Below, piece after piece: positions 7,610 to 15,632 of a DNA stretch of 64,000 nucleotides. Below the pieces are notes generated by a model, which was not told the origin of the DNA, did no database searches, and worked only from the letters and a program-made list of their open reading frames with translations. The DNA is from Bordetella genomosp. 7 (GTDB lineage: Bacteria > Pseudomonadota > Gammaproteobacteria > Burkholderiales > Burkholderiaceae_B). Each line of letters starts with the position of its first letter. Within the stretch, counting starts at the first letter, position 1. Position numbers and translations under genes: made by a program. The stretch spans positions 124,001 through 188,000 of the forward strand of contig NZ_NEVK01000001.1 in the NCBI RefSeq assembly GCF_002261265.1, written 5' to 3'.

Positions 7610-9154
7610 ATGAATGGCGCCAAAAGTCTGGTTAAAACCCTGCTGGCTTCCGGTATCGATACTTGCTTTGCGAATCCCGGAACCAGCGAAATGCATTTTG
7701 TTGCTGCACTCGACCAGGTGCCGGGCATGAAATGCGTGCTGGGCCTGCAGGAGAACGTGGTCACCGGCATGGCCGATGGTTATTTCCGCATCGCCCGCAA
7801 GCCTGCCTGCACCCTGCTGCATTGCGGCCCGGGGCTGGCCAATGGCATGGGCAACCTGCACAATGCCCGCCGCGCACGCAGCGGCATCGTCAACATTGTG
7901 GGCGACCAGGCCACCTACCATCGCCCCTTCGACGCGCCCCTGACCGCCGATACGGCCGGAATGGCGCAGACGGTGTCGCAATGGGTGCGCACCAGCGTCG
8001 ACAGCGCGCGCCTGGGCCGTGATGCGGCTGAAGCCGTCGCCGCGGCGCGCAGCTTTCCCGGCCAGATCGCCACGCTTATCCTGCCCGCCGATGTGTCCTG
8101 GAACGAGGGTGGGGTGGTCGGCGAGCCGGTGCCCGCGCCCGCGTCGCTGCCGGTAGACGGCAATGCCATCGAGAACGCCGCGCGCACGTTGCGCGCCCAT
8201 GGCGCCGACACCCTGATCCTGGTTGGCGGCACGGCGGTGCTGAGCGACGCGCACCCCTGGCTGTGGCGCATCGCGCAGGCAACCGGCGCCACATTGATGG
8301 CCGATTTCGTCACCGCGCACCTGTCGCGCGGCCGGGGCCGCCTGCAGCTCGAGCGCACGCCCTACGTGATGGAGGCTGCCATCAAGGCGTTGCAGCGCTA
8401 CAGGCACATCATTCTCGTCAACGCCAAGCCGCCCGTGGGCTTTTTTGCGTACCCCGGCCTGCCGTCGACGCAGTATCCGCCCGACGCCCAATTGCAGGTG
8501 CTGGCGCGCGCCGACCAGGATCCGCTGCCTGCGCTGCAGGCTTTGGCGTCGCTGCTGAACGCGCCCGAGGTCGCCATCCCCGACCCGGGGCCGCGCCCCG
8601 CGGTTGCGACGGGCGCGCCCACTCCGGAGGGCCTGGCCCAGACCGTGGCCGCCGTCATGCCCGAACACGCGATCATCTCGGATGAAAGCGTGTCGTTCGG
8701 GCGGGGCTTTTATAAGTTCAGCCATGCGGCGCCGCCCAACGACTGGCTGCACCTGGCTGGCGGCGCGATCGGCGACGGCCTGCCTGTGGCCACCGGCGCC
8801 GCCATCGGCGCACAGAAGCAGCGGCGTGTGATCAGCCTGCAGGCCGACGGCTCGGCCATGTATTCGCTGCAGTCGCTGTGGACGCAGGCCCGCGAAAAGC
8901 TGCCGTGCACGACCATCATCCTGAACAACAGCAAGTACAACATTCTTATCGGCGAGTACGCCAACGTGGGCGCGACCCCGGGCGATACCGCGATGAGTAT
9001 GCTGGACCTGGGCAACCCGGCGCTGAACTGGGTGGGCCTGGCCAACGCCATGGGCGTCGAGGCCGCGCGCGCCACCACCCTGGAGCAATGCGCAGACCTT
9101 ATGCAGGCCAGCTTCGGCAAGCAGGCCCCATTCCTTATCGAGCTTATGGTGTAA
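7610..9154 (+). CDS. Thiamine-diphosphate-dependent enzyme (acetolactate synthase-like/decarboxylase)
   Basis: A 514-residue cytoplasmic enzyme with the three ThDP-family domains. The N-terminal PYR domain carries the catalytic Glu in 'LQENVVTGMADGY' (E48). A central domain covers about 190-330. The C-terminal PP domain has a degenerate metal/ThDP motif 'ADGSAMYSLQSLW...NN' at about 412-438, with Ala for the usual first Gly. It is shorter than biosynthetic IlvB (about 560-600) and has no regulatory subunit nearby, so catabolic decarboxylation or carboligation of a 2-oxo acid is more likely than branched-chain synthesis. GGAAGAG precedes the ATG. A Bug receptor 54 bases downstream probably delivers its substrate or a precursor. 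Confidence 0.8.
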   Translation: MNGAKSLVKTLLASGIDTCFANPGTSEMHFVAALDQVPGMKCVLGLQENVVTGMADGYFRIARKPACTLLHCGPGLANGMGNLHNARRARSGIVNIVGDQATYHRPFDAPLTADTAGMAQTVSQWVRTSVDSARLGRDAAEAVAAARSFPGQIATLILPADVSWNEGGVVGEPVPAPASLPVDGNAIENAARTLRAHGADTLILVGGTAVLSDAHPWLWRIAQATGATLMADFVTAHLSRGRGRLQLERTPYVMEAAIKALQRYRHIILVNAKPPVGFFAYPGLPSTQYPPDAQLQVLARADQDPLPALQALASLLNAPEVAIPDPGPRPAVATGAPTPEGLAQTVAAVMPEHAIISDESVSFGRGFYKFSHAAPPNDWLHLAGGAIGDGLPVATGAAIGAQKQRRVISLQADGSAMYSLQSLWTQAREKLPCTTIILNNSKYNILIGEYANVGATPGDTAMSMLDLGNPALNWVGLANAMGVEAARATTLEQCADLMQASFGKQAPFLIELMV

Positions 9155-9208
9155 GTACAGCGCCGTAGACTACCTTTTGTCCCTTACCTGGATGGAGACA
9201 CATCTTTC

Positions 9209-10189
9209 ATGAAACACCGGAAACTTTCTCAGATCCTGGCCGCAGCCGTCATCGGTGGTACGGCGTTGTGCGCGCAGGCAGACGACTATCCGTCGCGCCC
9301 GATCACGTTGATCGTGCCTTACCCCGCCGGCGGCACCACCGACCTGGCCGCCCGTACGATCGCCCACGCCATGGGCCCGCTGCTCAAGCAATCCATCGTG
9401 GTTGAAAACCGCGCTGGCGCGGGCGGCAATATCGGCATGGGCGTGCTCAAGCGTTCCGACGCCGACGGCTACACCATCGGCATGGGCACTATCGGCACTC
9501 AGTCGATCAACCAGTTCATCTACAAGGACATGCAGTTCGACCCGGCCAAGGACTTCGCGCCCCTGGCCATGGTGTTCACCACGCCCAACGTGATTGCGGT
9601 CCGCCAGGACGCAAAGTGGAAGTCGGTGCAGGACCTGTTCGCGGACGCCAGGCAACGCAAGGACGCACTGATCTCGTATGCCTCGCCCGGCGTCGGATCG
9701 TCGGTGCACGTGACCGGCGCCTACCTGGAGCAGGCTGCCGGCATCAACATGCTGCACGTGCCCTTCAAGGGCGTGTCGGCGTCCATGCCGGCATTGATCG
9801 GCGGCCAGATCGACGTGCTGATGGATAACCTGCCCAGCACGATCAGCCAGCTGAAAGACGGTTCGCGCGTGCGCGCCCTGGCGGTTACTTCTGCCGAGCG
9901 TTCGCCCTTGTTGCCCGATGTGCCTACTGTGGCCGAATCGGGCCTCAAGGACTTCGACGTGACGGCGTGGTTCGCGCTGTACGCGCCGGCCGGCACGCCC
10001 GCCGAGGCGCAGGCCAAGCTGATCGAAGCGGCAAAGCAGGCATTGGCGACCCCTGCCGTGCAGGAGCAGTTTTCGAAGCTCGGCGCCACGCCCGGTTCCA
10101 TTACCGGCAAAGACCTGGCCGCGTTCGAAGTCACCGAACGCGAACGCTGGGGCAAGCTGATCAAGGAACGCAACATCACCACGGACTGA
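9209..10189 (+). CDS. Bug/TctC-family periplasmic substrate-binding protein
   Basis: A 326-residue receptor with a signal peptide cleaved after about residue 24 (ALCAQA-DD). The mature start 'YPSRPITLIVPYPAGGTTDLAAR' is the Bug hallmark. The two-lobed fold binds carboxylates or amides through backbone contacts in the PAGG loop. Further family motifs are 'VENRAGAGGNIGMG' and 'HVPFKGVSASMPALIGGQ'. No TctA/TctB membrane genes are in the window, so it is an orphan receptor, as is usual in Bordetella. It follows the ThDP enzyme by 54 bases and is probably co-transcribed with it. Confidence 0.92.
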   Translation: MKHRKLSQILAAAVIGGTALCAQADDYPSRPITLIVPYPAGGTTDLAARTIAHAMGPLLKQSIVVENRAGAGGNIGMGVLKRSDADGYTIGMGTIGTQSINQFIYKDMQFDPAKDFAPLAMVFTTPNVIAVRQDAKWKSVQDLFADARQRKDALISYASPGVGSSVHVTGAYLEQAAGINMLHVPFKGVSASMPALIGGQIDVLMDNLPSTISQLKDGSRVRALAVTSAERSPLLPDVPTVAESGLKDFDVTAWFALYAPAGTPAEAQAKLIEAAKQALATPAVQEQFSKLGATPGSITGKDLAAFEVTERERWGKLIKERNITTD

Positions 10190-10250
10190 CACCGCGCCGT
10201 ACGCTGCGGCGCACCTTACTCTTGACGGCGCAGCAGCGCCGGACTTAGAT

Positions 10251-10295
10251 GCGGCCGCCCAGGCCAAGCGCTACGCGCCTGGCCTGGGCGGCCGC
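10251..10295. terminator. Perfect 15-bp inverted repeat between convergent genes
   Basis: GCGGCCGCCCAGGCC (10251-10265) and its exact complement (10281-10295) enclose a 15-base loop. The repeat fills the gap between the Bug gene (+) and the GntR gene (-), which ends at 10297. It lacks a T-tract but can form a very stable hairpin in either transcript, so a bidirectional transcription barrier or mRNA 3' end is likely. Confidence 0.6.
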
Positions 10296-10296
10296 G

Positions 10297-10992
10297 CTAC
10301 AGATATTCCTTATACCGCTGGATGTATTCGCGCGCGCTGGTGTTCAGTTCGCGCACGCAGCGGTCGGCGGCGTCGGCGTCGCCGCGCATCATTGCCGCGA
10401 GCAATTCGCGGTATTGCTTGATGCCGGCTTCCGCGCGGCCCGGCAGTACGGCCACCCGCCGCATGGTGACCCGGGTGCGCTCGTAGATCCGTTCGATCAG
10501 GTCGCTGAGTATCGGATTGCCGGCCAGGCTTGTGACGCGGTAGCGAAAGCGCATGATGGTGTCTACATGCCCTTCGATATCGCCGTCGCGCAGGCTTTGC
10601 TCGAACGGCGGGCCGAGCCATTCCTGGAGCTCTTGCCAGTCTTCCGGGCGGGCGTTCTGCATGGCCAGGCGCACCGATAGGCTGTCCAGCGCTTCACGCA
10701 CTTCGTACAGGCGGTAGGTGGTCTGCATGTCTACCGGCACGACGATGGCTCCCTTGTTGGGCACACGCTGCACCAGCCCGCGGTCTTCCAGGGTGGCCAG
10801 TACCTCGCGCGCCTTGGCCCGCGTGATGCCGTAATGCTGCGCCAGATCTTCTTCGGGAATGCGCGAGCCTGGCAGCAATGCCTGCGCGGCAATGCGGTCG
10901 CGCACGTCCAGCACCACGGCCTGCGTGGAAATCAACTTTCTTTTTGCTGCCGCCGGCTTGTCGCTGGTCGCGGGCTTGGTTCGGGTTGCCAT
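10297..10992 (-). CDS. GntR-family transcriptional regulator, FCD (FadR-type) domain
   Basis: A 231-residue repressor or activator. After a lysine-rich N-terminus (1-20), the winged HTH spans about 22-85 ('ALLPGSRIPEEDLAQHYGI', 'LEDRGLVQRVPNKGAIV'). The all-helical FCD ligand domain follows at about 95-215, with 'VREALDSLSVRLA' and the metal/ligand histidine region. ATG 10992 (MATRTKP) is preferred over a start 24 codons upstream because GGTGGAA sits just before it. It is divergent from the large catabolic operon starting at 11159, with a palindrome in between, and is the obvious candidate for its regulator. Confidence 0.88.
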   Translation of the reverse strand: MATRTKPATSDKPAAAKRKLISTQAVVLDVRDRIAAQALLPGSRIPEEDLAQHYGITRAKAREVLATLEDRGLVQRVPNKGAIVVPVDMQTTYRLYEVREALDSLSVRLAMQNARPEDWQELQEWLGPPFEQSLRDGDIEGHVDTIMRFRYRVTSLAGNPILSDLIERIYERTRVTMRRVAVLPGRAEAGIKQYRELLAAMMRGDADAADRCVRELNTSAREYIQRYKEYL

Positions 10993-11053
10993 TTCCACCG
11001 TTCCTGAAAGGCAAATTGGGTGAGCGGAATGATAACACTCGTTTGGGCTCAAG

Positions 11054-11065
11054 ATTGTGCACAAT
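11054..11065. promoter_or_regulatory. Palindromic operator candidate for the GntR regulator
   Basis: ATTGTGCACAAT is a perfect 12-bp palindrome in the 166-base region between the divergent GntR gene and the operon at 11159. FCD-type GntR proteins bind short palindromes of this size. Nearby TTTGGG (11042-11047) and CCCAAA (11073-11078, again 11113-11118) add a second inverted set. TTGACA at 11092-11097 could be the -35 of the rightward promoter; its -10 is weak. Confidence 0.5.
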
Positions 11066-11158
11066 TTTATATCCCAAATTGTAATTCATCGTTGACACAA
11101 TCCTGATTCCGTCCCAAACTGCTTCCGTCCGATCGATGGGACGCTCGATATCAGGAGA

Positions 11159-12502
11159 ATGGCTTTGCATACCGATCACTCGACGGGGTTGCCCGGCCCT
11201 CGTTGCCAGGAATACTTGAACCGGCGCCAGGCGCTGGTTGCGCGCGGGGTGGTCAACGGGCCGCCCATATTCGCCCAGGAGGCTTCCGGCGCCACCGTTA
11301 TCGACCTGGACGGGCGCCGCTACCTGGATTTCGCCGGCGGCATAGGCACCCTCAATGTGGGGCACGCCCATCCCGAGGTCGTGCAGGCCGTCAAGGAACA
11401 GGCCGACGCTTATCTGCACACCTGCTTCAACATCGTGATGTACCCGGGGTATATCGAGCTGGCCCAGGCGCTGGTCGACCAGGTGCCGGGCGACTGGCCT
11501 AAAAAGGTCATGCTGCAAAGCACCGGGGCAGAGGCTATCGAAAACGCGATCAAGATCGCCCGGTGCGCCACCGGCCGGCGGGCAGTGGTGGCATTCGAGA
11601 ATGCATTTCACGGCCGCACCTACATGGCCCTGTCGCTGACCGCCAAGGCGCCGGCGTACAAAACCGGCTTCGGCCCGCTCGCGGGCGACGTGTACCGCGC
11701 GCCTTTTCCGGTGCCTTATCGCTGGCGCGGCGATGTTCAGTCGTGCGTGGACGACGCCTTTGCCCGGCTGCAGCGTATGGTCGAAACCGAGATCGGGGCC
11801 GACCAGGTGGCGGCGATTGTGATCGAACCGGTGCAGGGCGAGGGCGGATTTCATGTTGCGCCGCCCGAGTTCATGCAGCGCCTGCGCGATTACTGCACCC
11901 GCCACGGCATTGTCATGATTGCTGACGAGATCCAGTCGGGTTTTTGCCGCACGGGGCAGTGGTTCGCCACCGAACACAGCGGCGTGCAGGCTGACCTGTA
12001 CACCCTGGCCAAGTCCATGGGCGGGGGCATGCCTATCGCCGCCGTGGTGGGCCGGGCAGACTTGATGGACGCGCCCGCCGTAGGCGGGCTGGGCGGCACC
12101 TACGCCGGCAACCCGCTGGCCTGCGCCGCGGCATTGGCGACCATGCGCATCATGAAGCGCGACGACTACGCGGCCAAGGCCCGCCAGTTGGGCGAGGTGC
12201 TGCAGGCGCGGTTCGCGAAATGGGCTCGGGATATCGACATCGTGGGCGACGCCCGGGGCGTGGGCGCGATGCAGGCGGTGGAAATCGTGCAGGACAAGGC
12301 CGGCGCCGAGCCCGCGCAGGATTTGGCCGCCCGCATCGTGCAGTATGCCTACGAGGCCGGCCTGATCCTGGTGAAGGCCGGGTTCCACGGCAATGTGCTG
12401 CGCTTTCTCGGCCCGCTGAACATGAGCCAGGCCGAACTGGATCAAGGCCTGGATATCCTGGAAGCCGCCATCGTGCGTGTATCGCGGGAGGCTCGCGCAT
12501 GA
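11159..12502 (+). CDS. Class III (GABA-type) aminotransferase
   Basis: A 447-residue PLP enzyme of fold type I. The family segments are present in order: 'GIGTLNVGHAHPEVVQAV' (about 61-78), the phosphate-binding 'STGAEAIENAIKIAR', 'EPVQGEGGF', 'IADEIQSGFCRTG' with the PLP-ring Asp at D256, and the Schiff-base lysine K285 in 'LAKSMGGGMPIAAVVG'. It transfers the terminal amino group of an omega-amino acid (4-aminobutyrate-like) to 2-oxoglutarate or pyruvate. It is the first gene of a ten-gene run, overlapping the next by ATGA. AGGAG (11153-11157) is only one base from the ATG, whereas a TTG at codon 3 (11165) has ideal spacing, so translation may begin there. Confidence 0.88.
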   Translation: MALHTDHSTGLPGPRCQEYLNRRQALVARGVVNGPPIFAQEASGATVIDLDGRRYLDFAGGIGTLNVGHAHPEVVQAVKEQADAYLHTCFNIVMYPGYIELAQALVDQVPGDWPKKVMLQSTGAEAIENAIKIARCATGRRAVVAFENAFHGRTYMALSLTAKAPAYKTGFGPLAGDVYRAPFPVPYRWRGDVQSCVDDAFARLQRMVETEIGADQVAAIVIEPVQGEGGFHVAPPEFMQRLRDYCTRHGIVMIADEIQSGFCRTGQWFATEHSGVQADLYTLAKSMGGGMPIAAVVGRADLMDAPAVGGLGGTYAGNPLACAAALATMRIMKRDDYAAKARQLGEVLQARFAKWARDIDIVGDARGVGAMQAVEIVQDKAGAEPAQDLAARIVQYAYEAGLILVKAGFHGNVLRFLGPLNMSQAELDQGLDILEAAIVRVSREARA

Positions 12503-13479
12503 ACACGCTGCTCAAGCTCGACAATGCCCGCAAAGTGGTGCGCCTGCTGGGCGCGGCCCGGCCCGACATGAACGTGCTGGTGCTTTACGACTTCTATACC
12601 GAGCACAATGTGCAGCCCCTGGCCATTGCGGTGCAGGAAGCCGGCGCCGTGCCGCACCTGATGCAGATACCCGGCAGCCGCCAGCATGGCCGGCCGTTCT
12701 CCGACGTGGTGGCCAAGGCGATGTGCGCGGCCGATCTGGTCATTGCCCTGACGCGCGCCAACGCCGCGCACACCGAGGCACGCCAGCAGGCCACTCGCGC
12801 AGGCGTGGGCGTGATCGTCCTGCCCGAATCCGATCTGCCGGATTTCTTCCTGGCCGACGGATGGAACGCCGACTTCGAGGCCCTGCGCCCGCAGATCCAG
12901 GGCCTGGCCGACGCGTTGAGCCGCGCCGACCACGCTCGTGTCACCAGCGCCGCCGGCACCGATATCCGCATGAGCATCGCCGGACGACGCGGGCGGGCCC
13001 TGCATGGTTTCGCCAACACTGTCGATATTTCGGCGGGCTATTGCCTGGAGTCCAGCCTGGCCCCCGTTGAGGGCACGGCCGAGGGCGTCATCGTCGTGAA
13101 CGCCAGTATTCCCGGCGTGGGGCTGGTGCGCGACGAGCCGGTGCGCATTGTGTTTGAACGCGGCATGGCCGTCTCCATCGAAGGCGGAGACCTGGCAAGG
13201 CGGTTCCGCGATCTGCTGGCCAGCTTCCAGGATCCGGGCGTGTACAACCTGGGCGAGCTGGGCGTGGGCATGAATCCTTGCTGCACGCTGGACGGCACCA
13301 TGCTTTCCGACGAAAGCGTGTACGGATCGATCCAGTTGGCATTGGGAACCAGCGCCTACATCGGCGGCACGGTGAAGGCAGCTGCCCACTACGACACCAT
13401 CGTGACCGACGCGCAGCTGTGGCTGGATGATCGGCTGGTGCTTGACGGCACGCGGCTGATGCTGGAGGAACAGTCATGA
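12499..13479 (+). CDS. M29-aminopeptidase/NicX-like metallohydrolase
   Basis: A 326-residue protein of the thermophilic M29 aminopeptidase / 2,5-dihydroxypyridine dioxygenase (NicX) superfamily. The C-terminal part has the order seen in NicX: 'DPGVYNLGELGVGMNP' with a probable metal ligand E253 (His in NicX), then 'IGGTVKAAAHYD' with H297 and D299. The N-terminal domain is shorter than in true M29 peptidases. Hydrolysis of a small amide or peptide, or ring opening, are both possible, and the Glu replacement argues against NicX-type dioxygenation. The start ATG overlaps the stop of the aminotransferase (ATGA), implying translational coupling. Confidence 0.7.
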   Translation: MNTLLKLDNARKVVRLLGAARPDMNVLVLYDFYTEHNVQPLAIAVQEAGAVPHLMQIPGSRQHGRPFSDVVAKAMCAADLVIALTRANAAHTEARQQATRAGVGVIVLPESDLPDFFLADGWNADFEALRPQIQGLADALSRADHARVTSAAGTDIRMSIAGRRGRALHGFANTVDISAGYCLESSLAPVEGTAEGVIVVNASIPGVGLVRDEPVRIVFERGMAVSIEGGDLARRFRDLLASFQDPGVYNLGELGVGMNPCCTLDGTMLSDESVYGSIQLALGTSAYIGGTVKAAAHYDTIVTDAQLWLDDRLVLDGTRLMLEEQS

Positions 13480-14249
13480 CGATACGCGTGCAACAAGGCA
13501 GCGACGGCATCGCCACCGTGCTGCTGGACAGGCCGGAGAAGCGCAATGCCTTCACGCTGGAAATGTACCGGCAGTTCGGCGCGGCCATCGATGCGCTGGA
13601 TGCCGACGACAGTGTGCGTTGCATCGTTGTGCGGGGCGCCGGCGGCGCGTTCTGCGCAGGCAGCGATATCGGCGGCTTTGATGAAGAGCGCGGCGACGCC
13701 CAGGTGGCGCGGGAATATGCCGAACTGACGCTGGACATGACCGACCGCCTGAAGCTCACGCGCCATCCCACGGTGGCGTGCATCGAGGGCGCCTGCGTGG
13801 GCGGAGGGCTCGAGATCGCGGCGTTGTGCGATGTGCGCATCGCGGCGCGCAGCGCGCGCTTCGGCATACCGATCAACCGCATAGGCCTGACCCTGGACTA
13901 CCGCGAGCTCGAAGACCTGGTTGGCCTGATCGGCCCGGCACATGCCCTGGAAATCCTGCTCGAAGGCAGTGTGTTCGGGGCGGACGAGGCCATGTCCAAA
14001 GGGTTGCTGACCCGTGTGGTGGACGACGAGCAGGTGGTCGAGCACGCCTACCAGTGTGCGGCGCGCATCGCCAAAGGCGCGCCGCTGGTCAACCGATGGC
14101 ACAAGCGCTTCGTGCGCAAGCTGGCGTCGGGCGTACCCCTGAGCGAGGCAGAGCGGCTCGAGCCCTACGCCTGTTTCGACACCGAAGACTATCGCATTGG
14201 CAAGGCGGCTTTTCTGCGCAAGGAAAAGCCTGCTTTCCTGGGCCGTTAA
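13476..14249 (+). CDS. Enoyl-CoA hydratase/isomerase family protein
   Basis: A 257-residue crotonase-fold enzyme. 'LLDRPEKRNAFTLEMY' (about 16-31) contacts the CoA. The oxyanion-hole segments are 'GAGGAFCAGSDIGGF' (about 54-68) and 'ACIEGACVGGGLEIAALCDVRI' (about 98-119). The second Glu of typical hydratases is replaced in the 'FGIPINRIGLTLDYRELEDLVG' region, so the reaction (hydration, isomerisation or hydrolysis) is uncertain. It overlaps the preceding gene by ATGA and precedes a CoA-transferase, pointing to breakdown of an acyl-CoA made in this operon. Confidence 0.85.
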   Translation: MTIRVQQGSDGIATVLLDRPEKRNAFTLEMYRQFGAAIDALDADDSVRCIVVRGAGGAFCAGSDIGGFDEERGDAQVAREYAELTLDMTDRLKLTRHPTVACIEGACVGGGLEIAALCDVRIAARSARFGIPINRIGLTLDYRELEDLVGLIGPAHALEILLEGSVFGADEAMSKGLLTRVVDDEQVVEHAYQCAARIAKGAPLVNRWHKRFVRKLASGVPLSEAERLEPYACFDTEDYRIGKAAFLRKEKPAFLGR

Positions 14250-14266
14250 GAAGGAAATCCGTAGTC

Positions 14267-15469
14267 ATGGCAAACGAAGTCAAGCAGCCGCTGGCCGGCC
14301 TGAAGGTCCTGGACCTTTCTCAGATCATGGCCGGCCCATACTGCACCATGGTGCTGGCCGACCTGGGCGCCGAAGTCATCAAGGTGGAAAAGCCCGGAAG
14401 CGGCGATGATTCGCGCGAGATGGGGCCCTATGTCAATGGGGAATCCACCTGCTTTGCCCAGATCAACCGCAACAAGATGGGCATTTCGCTGAACCTGAAG
14501 CATCCGGATGCCCGCAACATCGTATATGACATGGTGCGCTGGGCGGATGTGGTGGTGGAAAATTATCGCGTCGGCGTCACCCGCTCGCTGGGGCTGGATT
14601 ACGACACGCTCAGCGCCATCAACCCCCGCCTGGTGTACTGCTCGATTTCCGGTTACGGGCAGACCGGTCCGTACGCCGGCAAGGGCGGGTTCGACCTGGT
14701 GGCGCAGGGCATGACCGGCATCATGAGCATGACCGGCGAGGCCGGGGGAAGGCCGTTGAAGTCCGGCATCGCCATCTACGACATTGGCGCCGGACTGACG
14801 GCCTGCTATGCCATCCTGGCGGCCTGCCTGCATCAGCGCCAGACCGGCGAAGGGCAGCACATCGATATTTCGCTGGCCGAATGCGGGCTGCCCTGGTTCA
14901 TCTGGGAAGCCGCGGCGTACTTCGCCGAAGGCACGGTGCCGCAGGCGACCGGCAGCCGGCACCGTGTGTCGGCGCCTTACCAGGCGTTCCAGACCGGAGA
15001 CGGCTACATCATTATCGGCGCGGCGAACCAGCGCACCTGGGAAAAGCTCTGTGCCGATGTGCTGGGGCGTCCGGAATGGATCACCGACCCCCGCTTCGCC
15101 ACGAATTCTGACCGCATGGCCAATATCGAAGTGCTGGAATCGTTGCTCGAGGCGGAGTTCGCCAAGGCCGATGCCGCTACGTGGATACAGCGTTGCGAAA
15201 CGGCAGGGGTGCCGTGCGGCCCCATCAACGATTTCGGCCAGGCGGTCAACGACCCGCATTACGCGGCGCGCGGCATGATCCAGGAACTGGATCACCCCAG
15301 GCTGGGGCGCATGAAGACGATCGGCATACCCACCCATTTCTCGCATACGCCGGGGCTGGTGCGCACGGCGGCGCCGCTGCACGGCCAGCACACCGACGAG
15401 GTGCTGGAGCGTTTCGGGGTGGACGCGGCGCGCCGTGCGCAGTTGCGCGAAGCAGGAGCCATCCAGTAG
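14267..15469 (+). CDS. CaiB/BaiF family III CoA-transferase
   Basis: A 400-residue enzyme that moves CoA between carboxylic acids, with an aspartyl-CoA anhydride intermediate. The start 'LAGLKVLDLSQIMAGPYC' (about 9-26) and 'LADLGAEVIKVEKPGSGD' are the family signature, and 'INRNKMGISLNLKHP' follows. The nucleophile aligns with D172 in 'IAIYDIGAGL'. AAGAAGGAAA lies upstream of ATG 14267. It would activate the operon's substrate acid for the crotonase encoded just before it. Confidence 0.88.
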   Translation: MANEVKQPLAGLKVLDLSQIMAGPYCTMVLADLGAEVIKVEKPGSGDDSREMGPYVNGESTCFAQINRNKMGISLNLKHPDARNIVYDMVRWADVVVENYRVGVTRSLGLDYDTLSAINPRLVYCSISGYGQTGPYAGKGGFDLVAQGMTGIMSMTGEAGGRPLKSGIAIYDIGAGLTACYAILAACLHQRQTGEGQHIDISLAECGLPWFIWEAAAYFAEGTVPQATGSRHRVSAPYQAFQTGDGYIIIGAANQRTWEKLCADVLGRPEWITDPRFATNSDRMANIEVLESLLEAEFAKADAATWIQRCETAGVPCGPINDFGQAVNDPHYAARGMIQELDHPRLGRMKTIGIPTHFSHTPGLVRTAAPLHGQHTDEVLERFGVDAARRAQLREAGAIQ

Positions 15470-15632
15470 TAAAGCAGGCAGTTCGACCGGCGGCGTACGA
15501 ACACGCAGCCGGCCAGGCAGCAAGCCCGAGCGTCGTCAGCAAGGGCCGACAACAAGAGCAACAAGGGGCCGGGCAGTCCAAGCCGGCATATTCGAAGAAT
15601 CGCAATGCGCATACGGCGCAGAAGGAACGAAT

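Noticed and set aside
10694-12445. 583-codon minus-strand frame across the GntR/aminotransferase junction
   Set aside because: Antisense to the aminotransferase, with no motifs. The real GntR gene uses another frame and ends its upstream side at 10992.
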